From: Apoderus coryli | Lineage: Eukaryota > Arthropoda > Insecta > Coleoptera > Attelabidae | Length of the DNA: 64,000 nucleotides | Assembly (NCBI GenBank): GCA_911728435.2 | Contig: OU452211.1 | Location: 11,638,428-11,702,427 of the forward strand | Direction: 5' to 3' | The notes under the pieces: generated by a model | The model's database searches: none | What the model was told of the DNA's origin: nothing | Seen by the model: the letters and a program-made list of their open reading frames with translations, nothing else | Shown here: positions 25,050 through 36,714 of the stretch, piece by piece | Position numbering within the stretch: position 1 is the stretch's first letter | Layout of the letters: each line of letters starts with the position of its first letter | Position numbers and translations under genes: made by a program

Positions 25050-25923
25050 TACGAGGGTTGGCTTTTATATTTCGAGATTAGAGAACAAAAACAAATATTA
25101 ATCATCAAAAATCACTTTATTGTTTTTCAAAATATTCCCCATGAAGATCTATACACTTTTGCAAGCGTTTGAACCAATTGTCGAAGCCGATGAGTGAGAG
25201 CTCGCATTGCCGTGGTGAAGAGTGATCCGTCTTCGGCGGTTGGTTTTCCTGATTTCTTGGAAGACAACTGGCAAACAAATAGTTGTGTACCACTCAGAAT
25301 TGACTGTTCTGCGTTGTTCTAGTGGTTCGGTTGCGACATGTCCAGTTGTGCCGAAAAAACAGGCGACCATTTGCTTGTAAGTGCTTCGTGCGCGAACAAC
25401 TTTTGTTGGATTTGGCTCATCTTGAAAAACCCATACAGTCGACTGCTGTTTACTTTCGGTCTCATACGTGTAAATCCACGATTCATCACCTGTCAAGATG
25501 TCATAGACGTGTTTCGAAGTACCGCGATCGTATTTTTTGAGCATTTCTTTCGACCAATCGACACGAGCCTTTTTTTGAGCGATTCACAAATTGTGTGGGA
25601 TACAACGCGAACAAATTTTTTTGACAGTCAAATGTTTATGCATTATTGAATGTATGCTGGTCCCACTAATGCCTAAGGTTGTCTCAATCTCTTGATAGGT
25701 CTCATGACGATCTTGCAATATCAGTTCGCGCACAGCATCAATGGTTTTCGGAACTGATTTTGAATCTTTTAAGTTACTGTAAACAACACAAATAGCGCTA
25801 GTATGTCAAAACGTTCTGAGTACGTATAACCTCAAAAATGTCCAACTTTACGATAGAGCTGTCAGTTGCCAGATTGCAACACCAGGGTTGCCAAATCCCG
25901 AAATATAAAAAGCTACCCTCGTA
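25050..25923 (-). mobile_element. Dead, internally deleted mariner transposon with both terminal repeats
   Basis: The terminal inverted repeats start CGAGGGTTGGCTTTTATATT at 25052 and are matched in inverse at 25921, with about 27 of 31 positions alike. TA dinucleotides flank both ends (25050-25051 and 25922-25923). The element is about 870 bp against roughly 1.3 kb for a full mariner. The minus-strand transposase remains: a helix-turn-helix (ETYQEIETTLGISGTSIHSI), then an in-frame stop, then TGDESWIYTYE with the first catalytic Asp. The second-Asp motif reads HHGNASSH where HHDNASSH is expected, so that Asp is lost. The C-terminal third is gone. The element cannot encode an active enzyme. 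Confidence 0.85.
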
Positions 25924-27884
25924 TATTGGCCATATAAGCGTAAGTAGAGATATGGCAAGTTACAAAACTGATATAATACCCCACAGATATTTCAGCGAAG
26001 TCTCATTTTGTTGCAGGACGACCCGCCACTGATCTACATCAAGTGTTAAGTGGAATTCAAATGAAGACAAAAAACACTATATTTCGTACTAAAATAGGTT
26101 TTGTGCAACGGGAACATCACCCGAATTTCCTAAATTTATACGAAGTGTTAGGTCAAGTAGAAATTTCATTAGAATTTTCAATTGCTGGGCATGTACATTT
26201 TTTATACTATCAAGTCCAGATCCATTATGTTGAGGTGCTTTAGGGGATCAAGTGTCTTATTTATCACACGTAGTGCTATATATATTTTTTACTCTGTCGC
26301 CGTTTTCTACTAGCCGCCACGATATGTTGGGAATTCACATGTTTTTGCTGTTATAGGGTAGACACATGGCAAATGAAAAACTACATAAAAGGAAATTAGG
26401 ATGATTAATAAAAAAACTAACATCTTCTAAAAAAAGTTCATGTCCATCGTACATGTATCAGTTCTATTTTAGAAGAAATAGGAGTGCGGGGGTGGAATTT
26501 CCAACTTTGATAAAAATAAAACATTTTTGCTTCGTAGACTAGCTAAGAGATCATCATCAATCAATGAAATGGTTAGTGTGCCTTTTATTGAAAGCTTATT
26601 TATATAGTCGTACCTTCTAACTTTATTTGTTGAAGTTCTATATGTATCCTAGAACTTTGAAACACCCTGTAAAGAGCGCCTCTTCAATAAATGCTATACA
26701 GAATAAATGTATACTCCACAGGGACAAATATGCACGAGTTAGAAGTTGGTAGAGTTAGGTTTGAATGAAGAAGTTACATGAAATAATAACTGCCAGTTTG
26801 TATAACTTGATTCAGAAATTTTGACTGAATACTAATGCGTAAAATTTACACCTGTAGGTGCAACTTTATGTTGCGCGGAAAATAAATTATGCAGTATATT
26901 TAATATATGCAAATTGAATAACTATTTGCTTTTGAAAATATTACCAGCAAAACATAAATTGTATTACATATTATATTAAAACAGTGTTGGGTGTAATTAG
27001 ATGTATTGTAGATATAAATTAATGTTTTTATTATCACAATTTTGTATGTACTTTCAGCCAACAACGTGCAATCTTTTTTTAGTCAATTGGATTGGCAAAG
27101 TGTTTCAATATCCCCGTAACAATACGAATAACCTAAGCTATTCCTTATTTAGGTGGACTCCAACGATAGAATAAAATGCCACAGATTTCCGTTTTGGTTC
27201 GTGAAAATAAGTCAAGCTTTTCTACATACTTTTCTTAAATTTTTACTGTTTTTTTTTATTTCTCAGTAAATTTCATTGTTTTGTTTTAGGTACAAGTTTT
27301 GTTTGCAATTGACACTTTCAATCTGATAAAAGCCTGACCAGAACTTAACTGATTGCTTTTCAAAATCACATTAATATTTAATATAATATTACTCGACACA
27401 AGATAACTTCCAGGTGCAATCTGAATTATCTCTGAGGACGTTTCTAGTTAAGCAGCATTTGTATTAAAAGCAAGCAAAGTCTCATTGTGCGAAATTGAAA
27501 TTTTATTTAGGTTCCACCATGTTAAATTCTCTTTTTGTTTGATCAGTTTTTGAGATCTACGGCAACAATTTAGACTTAATATCTGTGTCTTTTGAAAGCC
27601 CAGTAACCAGATAACAACAGTTAGAAAATTTAAATTAATAAAATCAGGCCCAACCCCCATTTTTGTATCATCGCACCCTTAAGATCACTTACACAGGTAT
27701 TCACCCGGTAATTCTTCCGCAACTTTTTTCAAATGAATTTAAATAAAAAAGGAGAAAAATTTTCCCCAGTGCGATAACTATATAACGATGAGAGAACGGA
27801 CGTTTATATCTAACGTACATTTACGAGTTTATGAACCGAAAACATTTATACTGAGCTCACACATGAATAAAAATGTCAGAGAAA
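25924..27884. other. Spacer between the mariner and the next Osiris gene, no gene seen
   Basis: Only short frames without domains. A CACCCTGTA word near 26664 is a possible MITE end without a visible partner. The region next to 27885 should hold the 3' UTR of the Osiris gene that ends there. Confidence 0.45.
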
Positions 27885-29356
27885 TTACCTGCTATTTGTG
27901 TTTACAACTGCAGGATCAGCAGTATCTAAATTCAATGTACTGCCATCTCCATTAATATCGTCACCTAAAGCAGGGTCGTTTTCGTATGGATCGGTATCTT
28001 TAAACTCAAAGTCGTCAACCTGCTGCGGATGATTTTTATTTAAACCTAAAAATATAATAAACATAACCACAAACAAATTCGGTGGATAGAAACTTTACCT
28101 GCTGATGCACCAGATAGTCCCGAAAATGTAGACAGGCCTTTTCCTACCAATTTACCAACACCTCCAAGTAAGGAAGGTAAGAACATCGCTATTAACACTG
28201 ACTTTACCAGTTGCGCGCCAATAAAAACTGGCAAGAGTAACTTTTTAAGAAAAAAAGCTATAAATCCCATACCAAAGCCCATTAGGAATGAACTTTTTCC
28301 ACTATCAGTGGAACTGTGACCTGAAAATATTTTGTTTTTTCAAATATATATAATCGCGTGTCCTAAAATTAACGCAGGATTTGAATTTGCCGCCATTTAT
28401 TCAGTAAAGTGTTGGCAATCAAAAAAACAAAACAATTCGACAGCGGACAGATTAGGGTAAGTAAAAATGGAGCGTTACACGATAGATTATTGAACAATAT
28501 TTAAAAAAAAATAATGAAAGCAGGAACCTCCATTCGATTTCGTGGACAAGAATTGCAAATTGCAACAAGCGTCTACTTACTAATGATCTGTGTCTCCATG
28601 CTTACAAAAACAACAACACAACAGGCCCACAACCACGCCTGCATTAAAGGAGAGTTGCATCAACGAAAGTCAACCATATTTATGCAGAATGGTCATGGAA
28701 AATTTCGACAAACGAGTGCGTATGTGTATCCAAAGCCATGGACCAAATTGCCTGATGTGTTATTCCATAAATATCCCTATCCTATGTACTTACGTTATGA
28801 TTCAATAAAAATCTTGCAATCAAAAGACTAAAAACTGTATTTTCTATTTAATTCAAATATTGCGTTAATTTTGGGACACCCTTATAGATTACCTTAACAA
28901 CCCTAAAAACAACAGTAAATTTGTGATGTTTACTAAATTATAATTGTTACCTTGGTCGCTGCCACTGCTTAGAGTAAAGAATCTTGCCGCTTCTGAAACA
29001 TTAACACTTAACGAATGTCTATCGGAAAACTCATCCAATCTCTCCTTCACGTAATCCTCCAGATTTTTTGCGCTTCTACCCGTCTCACATTTCTCACTAC
29101 TATTTGTAAACGTTCTAACACCACTGCTGTCAAGCTTTTCCACAGTTAATCCCGGTAAAAGTGTAAACTTTCCCTCAATACTAAACACATCGTCCACATA
29201 ATCTTTTAATTCCTTTTCTAAAACACTTTGATGTGAAGATGAAACATTTTCTTTACATTTGCTTGCAATCACACATGATAGTTGGTTGAATTGGACGAAT
29301 ATCAGTAGTGGTAGAAGTTGTTTTGTTGCAATTATCACATGATGAAATAGAGCCAT
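27885..29356 (-). CDS. Osiris family protein (DUF1676), three exons
   Basis: Exons on the minus strand: 29356-28951, 28320-28099, 28045-27885. They total 789 nt (262 residues), and both junctions are GT/AG in phase 1. Residues 1 to about 31 are a signal peptide (KQLLPLLIFVQFNQLSCVIA). The DUF1676 core shows VFSIEGKFTLLPGLTVEKL, a cysteine in SEKCETG, and YVKERLDEFSDRHSLSVNV. Exon 2 is the membrane segment (FLKKLLLPVFIGAQLVKSVL then FLPSLLGGVGKLVGKGLS). The tail is acidic (DTDPYENDPALGDDINGDG). The TAA stop overlaps a donor-like CAG|GTAATT, so a further small exon cannot be excluded. Intron 1 contains a MITE-like relic. I cannot assign an Osi number. Confidence 0.87.
28357..28881 (+). mobile_element. 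MITE-like deletion derivative of a DDE_3 transposon
   Basis: Ends form an inverted repeat of about 30 bp with the core GTGTCCTAAAATTAACGCA / TGCGTTAATTTTGGGACAC. Inside, plus-strand frames keep the family's C-terminal block FDKRVRMCIQSHGP and, in another frame, LPDVLFHK. The rest of the transposase is missing. The whole element lies in intron 1 of the minus-strand Osiris gene. Confidence 0.65.
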
Positions 29357-29399
29357 TGTTTATGGAATTGTAGTGACATTACGACAAAGCTACTCTGCA

Positions 29400-30960
29400 A
29401 TTAAAAAATACATGTAAATTTTGATACAATTCTCAATTATTTGGTGCAGCAAATACTATTCGAAACTGATTTACATCAAAGTAAAATAACCGTATAAATT
29501 TAAGCTTTATTTAAATTTTTACTGCATGCGTTAGCTTAGATGTCGATTCCACTGAAATAAATACTCAATTCTGGACTTGATCAGTTCTGTTTTCGAAACT
29601 TTGTAAGTTTTTTTTTACATCTTTGGCGAATTGAGCAATCTGTAGTTCCTCAGATGCCCTAAATGAAGAGGTTAGTTCAGTAACAGAATGACTGAAAATT
29701 GATAGTAGTAAGGTTGATAGAAAGAATGTTACGAATTGTAAGAAAAAATCAGAAAGCTTTTGCTGAGTGCATTCACTTCGTAGTAGGTGTAGATATTATT
29801 ATTTTTCAAGAGGAATAAAATACATATAATTTAATTCATTTCTCTAGTACAGGCGAGAAACAAGCCAGCACCTACTAACACCGTTTATTTCACGGAGTAA
29901 ATTGGAACACGCTCGATCTCTGTTGAGTTGTTTTATTATCTTACCGTGTTATGTATGATAACCATACTAAATATGTGTATCACTAGGTAAGGTTTGCATA
30001 TATTTATTTAAATATGTGAAAGTTATTTGTCATGGAAGTTTTTGTTTAAATATTGTAAATCTTTCAATTAAAAATTGCTGGAGGTAAATTGTCAATTATT
30101 ATCCACGGCTAACCAGTAAGCTCATCATGGATCCTATATGTTTCTTATTTAGCTAGGGCTTAGACATCCTTCAGAAATACGAATTATGGGCCACAACAGA
30201 TCCTCCAAATTAAGTGATATTCGATGAAAATATTAAATCTTTGTCCTTTTTAGTAGAACAATAAAACAATAACAAACTTAATACAGCGCTGCTCATATCT
30301 AAGACGTTTGCAATCTATAAAAATAAAGCCAAAATGGTAGTCGGATTTTTGATTTATTTCAAATAGGTAAGCAGATTCAGAGGGACCTCAAGTGGAATTT
30401 TCTATTGGATATCATGAGGTTGAGAGACCAGCTCTTCAAAATGGCAGTCCAAGGAAATCAGGTGACCCAGTAAGACGTGGACTACAACGTAGTCGATGTT
30501 GGGAGATACGAAAAAACATTGACAAAGAGATCGGAGAAGCAATTCACCATGCCTAACCACAAAGATAAGGAACGCATTTTGCGGCTTAGACTCGTCTTTC
30601 TATGGGAAGAAGTGGGTGTCCTGAGGATTGCCTCTAAAACAAAGCTACAAAATTATCGCTATTCAGAAAACTTAGAACTTTCTTCCTATGTCTAACATTT
30701 CCATTTTTTGGAATGCACTGAAGGATTGAACTGGTCTTAATTTGTATGTAGTTCATAATTCTTCAATAAAAACACTCGATATAGCAGAGAATATTATAAG
30801 TATCAATCACCTTGCCTCAATTAAATTTACTATCACCTTTTCACTGTCTATGAAATTCTTTACAATTATTTATTAGAGCAAGACAATATATGTTTTAAAT
30901 TATTATTATCGTGTATTATATTTTTATGCTTTCTTCAATTTTCTTATGTTATATGCAATT
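29400..30960. other. Spacer upstream of the Osiris gene, no gene seen
   Basis: Should contain the promoter of the minus-strand Osiris gene starting at 29356, but no convincing TATA box at the right distance was seen. A 72-codon frame at 30477-30695 has no recognisable domain and no splice partners. Confidence 0.4.
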
Positions 30961-30965
30961 GACAA

Positions 30966-31229
30966 TTGATGAAGGTTACACTTGATTTGATATTGGAGGG
31001 ACAGAAAGTTCAATTTATTTTTTACACCATGAATACTATGGCAAATTTGAATGAATTGAGCTTCGAATTGCATACCCACCCACCGTATTTTCCAGATTTA
31101 GCCTCCAGCGACTTTTTCCTGGTTTCAAATCTCAAGAGAATGCTTGCTGGAAAGAAATTTAAGTGCAATGATGAAATAATCTCTGAAACTGAGGCCTATA
31201 TTTTGACGAGAAAGATAAATCGTAACTGA
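30966..31229 (+). pseudogene. C-terminal fragment of a mariner transposase
   Basis: The frame contains FELHTHPPYFPDLASSDFFL, the mariner block with the third catalytic Asp, then NLKRMLAGKKFKCNDEIISE and TEAYI, the usual C-terminal order. The N-terminal two thirds and the terminal repeats are not visible. It belongs to a different mariner lineage from the relic at 25050-25923, judging by the LKRMLAGKKF block. Confidence 0.7.
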
Positions 31230-33450
31230 TATAAGTATTTACATCAGATTTTTGAGCCAAAAACGTTCTAGACGAGCTTTGGAGGGTATCCAAGGGTTTC
31301 TGAGCTGGAGTGACTGCTAAGGATCTGTTTTGGACGCCTGGCGTCGGGAAGGGATAAAGAATATTACGGTTAGTAAAAAACGCTGTGAATAGCCCAGTTG
31401 AAATACGTTACGTAGAATTCCAAACGATGAAATAATGTTAAAAGAAATTTTAATTATAATTTCTAATACATGCTGATTTTATTTAGTAGTGTTAATATAT
31501 ATTTTGAGGTTAATGATACCAAACCAGAATAAGAGTTAAATTATTATAAATATCAAGGACATACACCTATAGTTAATCAGATAAAAAACTTTCCAATTTT
31601 ATAACATTGAATATCAATCGTACTATAAACTCTTCAAAAACAGATTTCTTTGACTGCCACAAACAACATAATTAATTCGCCTATGAATTATTATTAGCTT
31701 GAAGGTTATCAGATTTATAGCTACTGAAATTTGGTTCTCCCAGAACAACATAATGATCTCAACCATTCTGTTTACTAATAAATTTGGTGTAAACAGAGTA
31801 ATTTCCCTGTTTTTGTCAAAACACCATAATGTAATTTATTTAGGCCAGCATAGAAGCATAAGTAATCAATTACCGACTATACGTTTTAGGGACAAAGACT
31901 CAAACGTTATTTAATTTTCCCTTTTGGTAAAATTAATGTGGAAGCTGTGGGGATATCTGCCAAAACAAGTTAATGTCTAAATTCAGAAACGTTATTAAAA
32001 ATACTTTTGTTCAGTACTTAACGAAAGCAGTGTCGTAGAAATAGGTCCACACCACTTACGTGCGTAGATATCTAGAACTTTCTTTATAGATAAGATATTA
32101 TTTACTTCCTCTTATCAACCTATCAAAGAACTCCCAAAGTGTAACAACAACTACAAGTCGTTGAGGTATTTTTCTATAAATGTTCAAATTTGATTTGATG
32201 TTTTATAGTAAAGGAATCATGTTTTGGGGCTTATATTTTGAAATATCACAAGATTTCGTTGAAGGTTGCATCTTGTCTTCGTATATCGTCTTAAGTAGTG
32301 TACTTCCGAAAGGATGAGTAACTAACTTAAACTTTAAATCCTTTCTTGTAGTGAATCCTCTGCAGTTACGATTGCTGTTGTTACGAAGATAACTGAGGAG
32401 GAACAACCGTGTTTCTTATTCGGGATAGGAACAACTACAATTTAACAGACATTGGACGATTGGTTTAGATTCAGGTAAGATTGTTGTTGCTGAGCAACTT
32501 GTAGCTTATTTTGTGTTACGTGATGAAAAACACTTTAAAAGGAAATTCCCCAAACACGTTCGTGTATGTCCTTACGAGAAAACACGCCAATCAAAACATA
32601 ATTTTCTCTTCATTTATTTACTGAGTTGCCATATTTTGTATCGAGGTTAATAGAATTTAAATTTGTGGTGTAATTCAACGCATGTTCAAGCACATTGATT
32701 TTACTCCCACGGAAATATACCCTAATTGGTTTATTTGTTACGGGAACAACTCTTTACTCCATTTACATGAGTATAAGAGGTGCTGAAAATTCATAAGCAG
32801 CATCAACAATGTAATCTATATTGAAAGTACGAGACATTTCCTGTGCTTTGAGTGTGTTTCCATGGTCGCGCTTACATCGACTACATTCAAGGTAGAATGC
32901 TGTAAATGACAGTTTGAGATCAAAGGATCATTTATAGACGACAACAAACTGAAAGAAAGAACATCCCATCTCTCTCTCTCTCTTTTGTTACACCGTTTTG
33001 CCGTTTTTCTCAGTGGAGGATGGTTTGAAAATTAACTGTGATAAAAAAGGCATCAAAAATTCTCATGTTACTGCATTTAGGGCACAGCCTTTGAAGTATC
33101 AGTGCCAATCCAGTACCCATTCATTTTCCCTAAAGCCAACTTATCAATAATTGTGACGGTTATGATTTGTGCTTATTAATAACCAGCAGGTCCTGACTAT
33201 TAGCATGCTTTCCGATAAGGTATGCGTAACTAAGAGTTTAATTTCAAAAAGTTGGGGTGGGTGGGGGGTTGTTAAGGTGCTGACGGTACAAAATAATGCT
33301 CACCCCTAACACAGCGCTTGATTTAGATCCTATTTACGTCTTTCTGCATTTTCGCAAGAAATAAAACGGAAAAAAGATATGAATGACCCTTTTATGTTGA
33401 ATAACAGCATATTTGTTATTGTTTGGGCAAACTACAATTATTATTGAATT
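31230..33450. other. Intergenic stretch, no gene seen
   Basis: No conserved domain, exon chain or repeat boundary found. Short frames only. A (TC)n run lies near 32970. Confidence 0.45.
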
Positions 33451-33452
33451 TA

Positions 33453-33494
33453 TAGTAGCCAATGTTTCGCTGATTATGCTGTCAGCTTCTTCAA
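33453..33494 (-). other. Hammerhead-ribozyme-like foldback
   Basis: Minus strand: TTGAAGA, one unpaired A, stem GCTGA/TCAGC with an 8-nt loop, then GAAAC and CATTGGCTA. It is the sister of the block at 3478-3516: stem and flanks are conserved while loop bases differ. The first core base is T instead of C. The extra base before the stem makes catalysis uncertain. Confidence 0.5.
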
Positions 33495-33499
33495 ATCAA

Positions 33500-36100
33500 C
33501 TTTGTATCGTAAAGTTAAAATTGTTCTAGTGTGCAGTATTGTTTTTAAAAGTTGTGCAGGTTTTCTGTTTAAAAATACGCTAATTTGTTTCGCTTTTCCT
33601 TAATAACGCTCGACTATTCCTTAAAAATTATAACTTACCGCTTATGTAGTTACTGCAACTCCCCAGAACAATTTCTTTGGTATGCATACCTAATTCACTT
33701 AATTTTCCCAATTATACTTATAAATTATGTACTGATTTATTTTATGAAACTAATTATGTTAATAATTAAATAAGTATAATTAATGAGCGATATATTTTTT
33801 AAATAACTGAAAACAAAACCAGGTATTCGCGTGTATTTTAGAGTCAAACTAAACATCTATAATAAATGCGGTACTAAGGAAGTACCATTCATTCCGACGT
33901 TGCCACGTCCGTAATTTAAGGAACCACAACAGTGTCAGTAATTGTCCATAGCAATACATATGAATATATATGAATGCATAAAGTTTATACTGAAAACTTA
34001 CTTAACTATTAGTTGGAATTTTAAAAATCTAATGGTGAACAAAACACAAAACATTCTTGAATCAGCTCTAGATTGTTTGCATAAAATAGTTCTTTAAGGC
34101 AGGTAAGTAGGTTCAAAATAAGCCCAATGCGAACACCGAAGGTCTATTGGTCTTTATACCTGTTTATATCAATTTTTAAAGACATCTGCTAAAAAAATCC
34201 AACAACGATTGTGTTATCATGCCTATGAAGCACGAAAAATCATTAAATTCCTTATTTATGTAGCTGTTGAGATAGAATATGAAGCTGCTCTAAATTCCAA
34301 ACAAAAAAAAACAGTTCAACGTTGTAAGCAAATGATCATAGGAACTTTGGCGTGTTGAGGTTTTCGGGCTTAACCGCACATTATTCCATAGGAACAAATT
34401 GGAAAGCAATCAACAAAACATTCTTACGAAAGCCTTTTCATCTACTTTGGATAAACAACGGTGTACGGTGTACCATTTAAGAGATCCGTTCTTTTCAAAG
34501 TTGAAATCAGGTGGAATCACCTAACGATTGGAGTGATGTTTAGAGTCCAGTTTGAGCGTTTTGTCAGTATTTAAAACAACAAATTATATATTTCCTTGGA
34601 TCTGCGATAGTCATGTTTCCTGTACGTTTGATAGCATCTAGTTTTCTGTCAATTTGTGATGAAATCGGCGAGAAGGAACTTTCCTAACTCCAAGATAATC
34701 AGGGAATCTATTTTGAATTGCTGTAATTATTATCCCTAAGCTATACCGAATAATTCTTTATAAGTCACATAAATAGCTTCTTTAATAATATGTAGAACAA
34801 TCAACTCTACCCTAATATTCCAACTTTGAGGTTCTCAAATTGAGTTCTGGTCCATTTTCGACACATTTAGATCAAAAAATTAGCCTCAGATGTGTTCGAA
34901 AGGGGTTGCCCTTACATGTCAAAGATCGAAGCTGTAGAAATTCACTAAGAATGCATGAGGCGAATAAAAATTCAACAAGCTGCCTTGGAAGTTATCGATT
35001 TCAGTTAATCGTATATTTGTTAGTTCAAATTCATTTTGACCTGCCTCTCAGTTACTGTTACTCTAATAGGCCTAATATTATATGTTTAAATAAAATACCA
35101 TACTTCTTATATGTACGTTTTTTTTTTCTACTTAATATTATGAATATTTTAACTATGCAATCTTAGTAAAACGCTAAATATATAATTTTTAAAGAAAATA
35201 ATATGTCTAAAGCACGCGACCAGAAGTATATCGCACACAGTGTAATTGCATACTATACAGTACCGTTCATGCATAAAATTTTGTGAGTCAATTTGGTCAA
35301 CCACCGACCAATGCAATAACAACCTAACCTAAAAAACATACAAATTAATTGATAAACTAGTTACGCTTCTTCTGCTTGATTTTTAGTACTAATAAATTCT
35401 GACAACGCTGTATACATTCATTATTGAAACGTGGAAAGTCCATTTGGGGTCACTAGGTTGTTCGTCCGAGACGATGATACTACCCAATATCGACAGTGTT
35501 GTCAATTATTAATTTTTTTTAGTGTGTAGTGTTAATAGTGCTAGACATTGACCAAGGTACGGCGAAGGAGTAAAAGAGATCAAGGTCGCAACGTCAGGTA
35601 AATTGGGAAAGTAATAGATACAAAATTATATACCTAGCGGTCCTTCATTTAGTTTACACTTTATTTGATGTTGTGTAAGATGATTGACTAACAGTAACAT
35701 TTTACCCTGAAGGTGCTTTGAGAAATTGAATTAACCAAAATATTTCCTTAGCTATCGAAGCATCTTAACCTTTCCGAAAACTACTCCTTTCTATACACAT
35801 TTAATTAGCAATAACCTTAAAGATCGGACATAAACGTCCTACAATGATTCATGTCGATTGAAAATTGTCTGACAAAGTTCTTCTTCTTCAGTGAGTTCCA
35901 TGCTCGTTCATGATAATTCTTGCTTTTATTTCAAAGGACTGATTTCTTGTGTAACCTTAGGAATTATATACGACCTATGTCCCATGGATATTTGAACGTT
36001 TGCTCTGTAGATTTTGAATGAATTTTGTACAAAAACTTGACAGAACTTTGCAAATTGTTCCACTTGAGGCGAATAAGCCCAAGGCATTTTGCTTGTTTTT
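33500..36100. other. Intergenic stretch, no gene seen
   Basis: Frames at 33585-33773 and 34840-35166 are AT-rich and hydrophobic or patternless, without splice partners or recognised domains. No repeat boundary was resolved. Confidence 0.45.
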
Positions 36101-36102
36101 TT

Positions 36103-36363
36103 TTCTTTTTACAACGTTTCGACGATGGTTTTGCGTCTTCTACAGGTGTTAAAAAATACATCTATTTCACAAACCATCACATTTACAATCATATACAGTT
36201 TAAAATCCTGCCAATATAGTTCTGTATATGATTGTAAATGTGATGTTTTGTGAAATAGATGTATTTTTGTGTAAAAAAGAGGATTTTGTATTTAATGTCA
36301 AAACGAAGTAGAATAACACCTGAAGAAGTCAAAAAACATCGTCGAAACGTTGTAAAAAGAAAA
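36103..36363. repeat. Long imperfect palindrome with hammerhead-like motif in both arms
   Basis: The left arm is 36103-36198 and the right arm 36222-36363, with a 23-bp spacer. The inner 45 bp or so of the arms are nearly identical when inverted. The right arm carries about 45 extra bases. Both outer ends contain the same block: left (minus strand, 36145-36111) CTGTAGA-A-GACG...CGTC-GAAACGTTGT, and right (plus strand, 36320-36352) CTGAAGA-A-GTC...CGTC-GAAACGTTGT. Only the left copy keeps a perfect 4-bp stem. Inverted paired repeats of this kind suggest a Penelope-like or retroposon remnant. Confidence 0.65.
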
Positions 36364-36714
36364 AAAAATAATAAAAAAATAAAATTAGACAAGCGAACTG
36401 TAAACTTCGCCAAAAATTAAGAGAACCTTAAACTCAAAAAAAAAAAACAAAAAATGCTTCAAAAACAAAACAAAAAAATGTTGCCCTCGAGGCACGAATA
36501 GCTCTCCATATTTAAGTGTAAAAGTAATAATTTTATGACCTTTTTGGCATTTATCTAAATTTAATAAATTTTTGTTTTCTTTTAGACATCAGGTATTTTT
36601 TTTAAGTATCGGGTTTTGTTCATTTTTCTTCTCTTTGGAGGCACTATTTATACGTACATATTTTATATTTCAGATCTTCTAGGCCAACTTCTTGTACGCA
36701 AAATAATTGATTTT

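Noticed and set aside
28889..28945. Extension of the Osiris first exon past 28951 as coding
   Set aside because: It runs through a good donor (CAAG|GTAACA). The next exon joins in phase with the membrane domain, so the extension is intron.
34840..35166. 108-codon plus-strand frame
   Set aside because: No domain, no splice partners, composition like the surrounding intergenic DNA.
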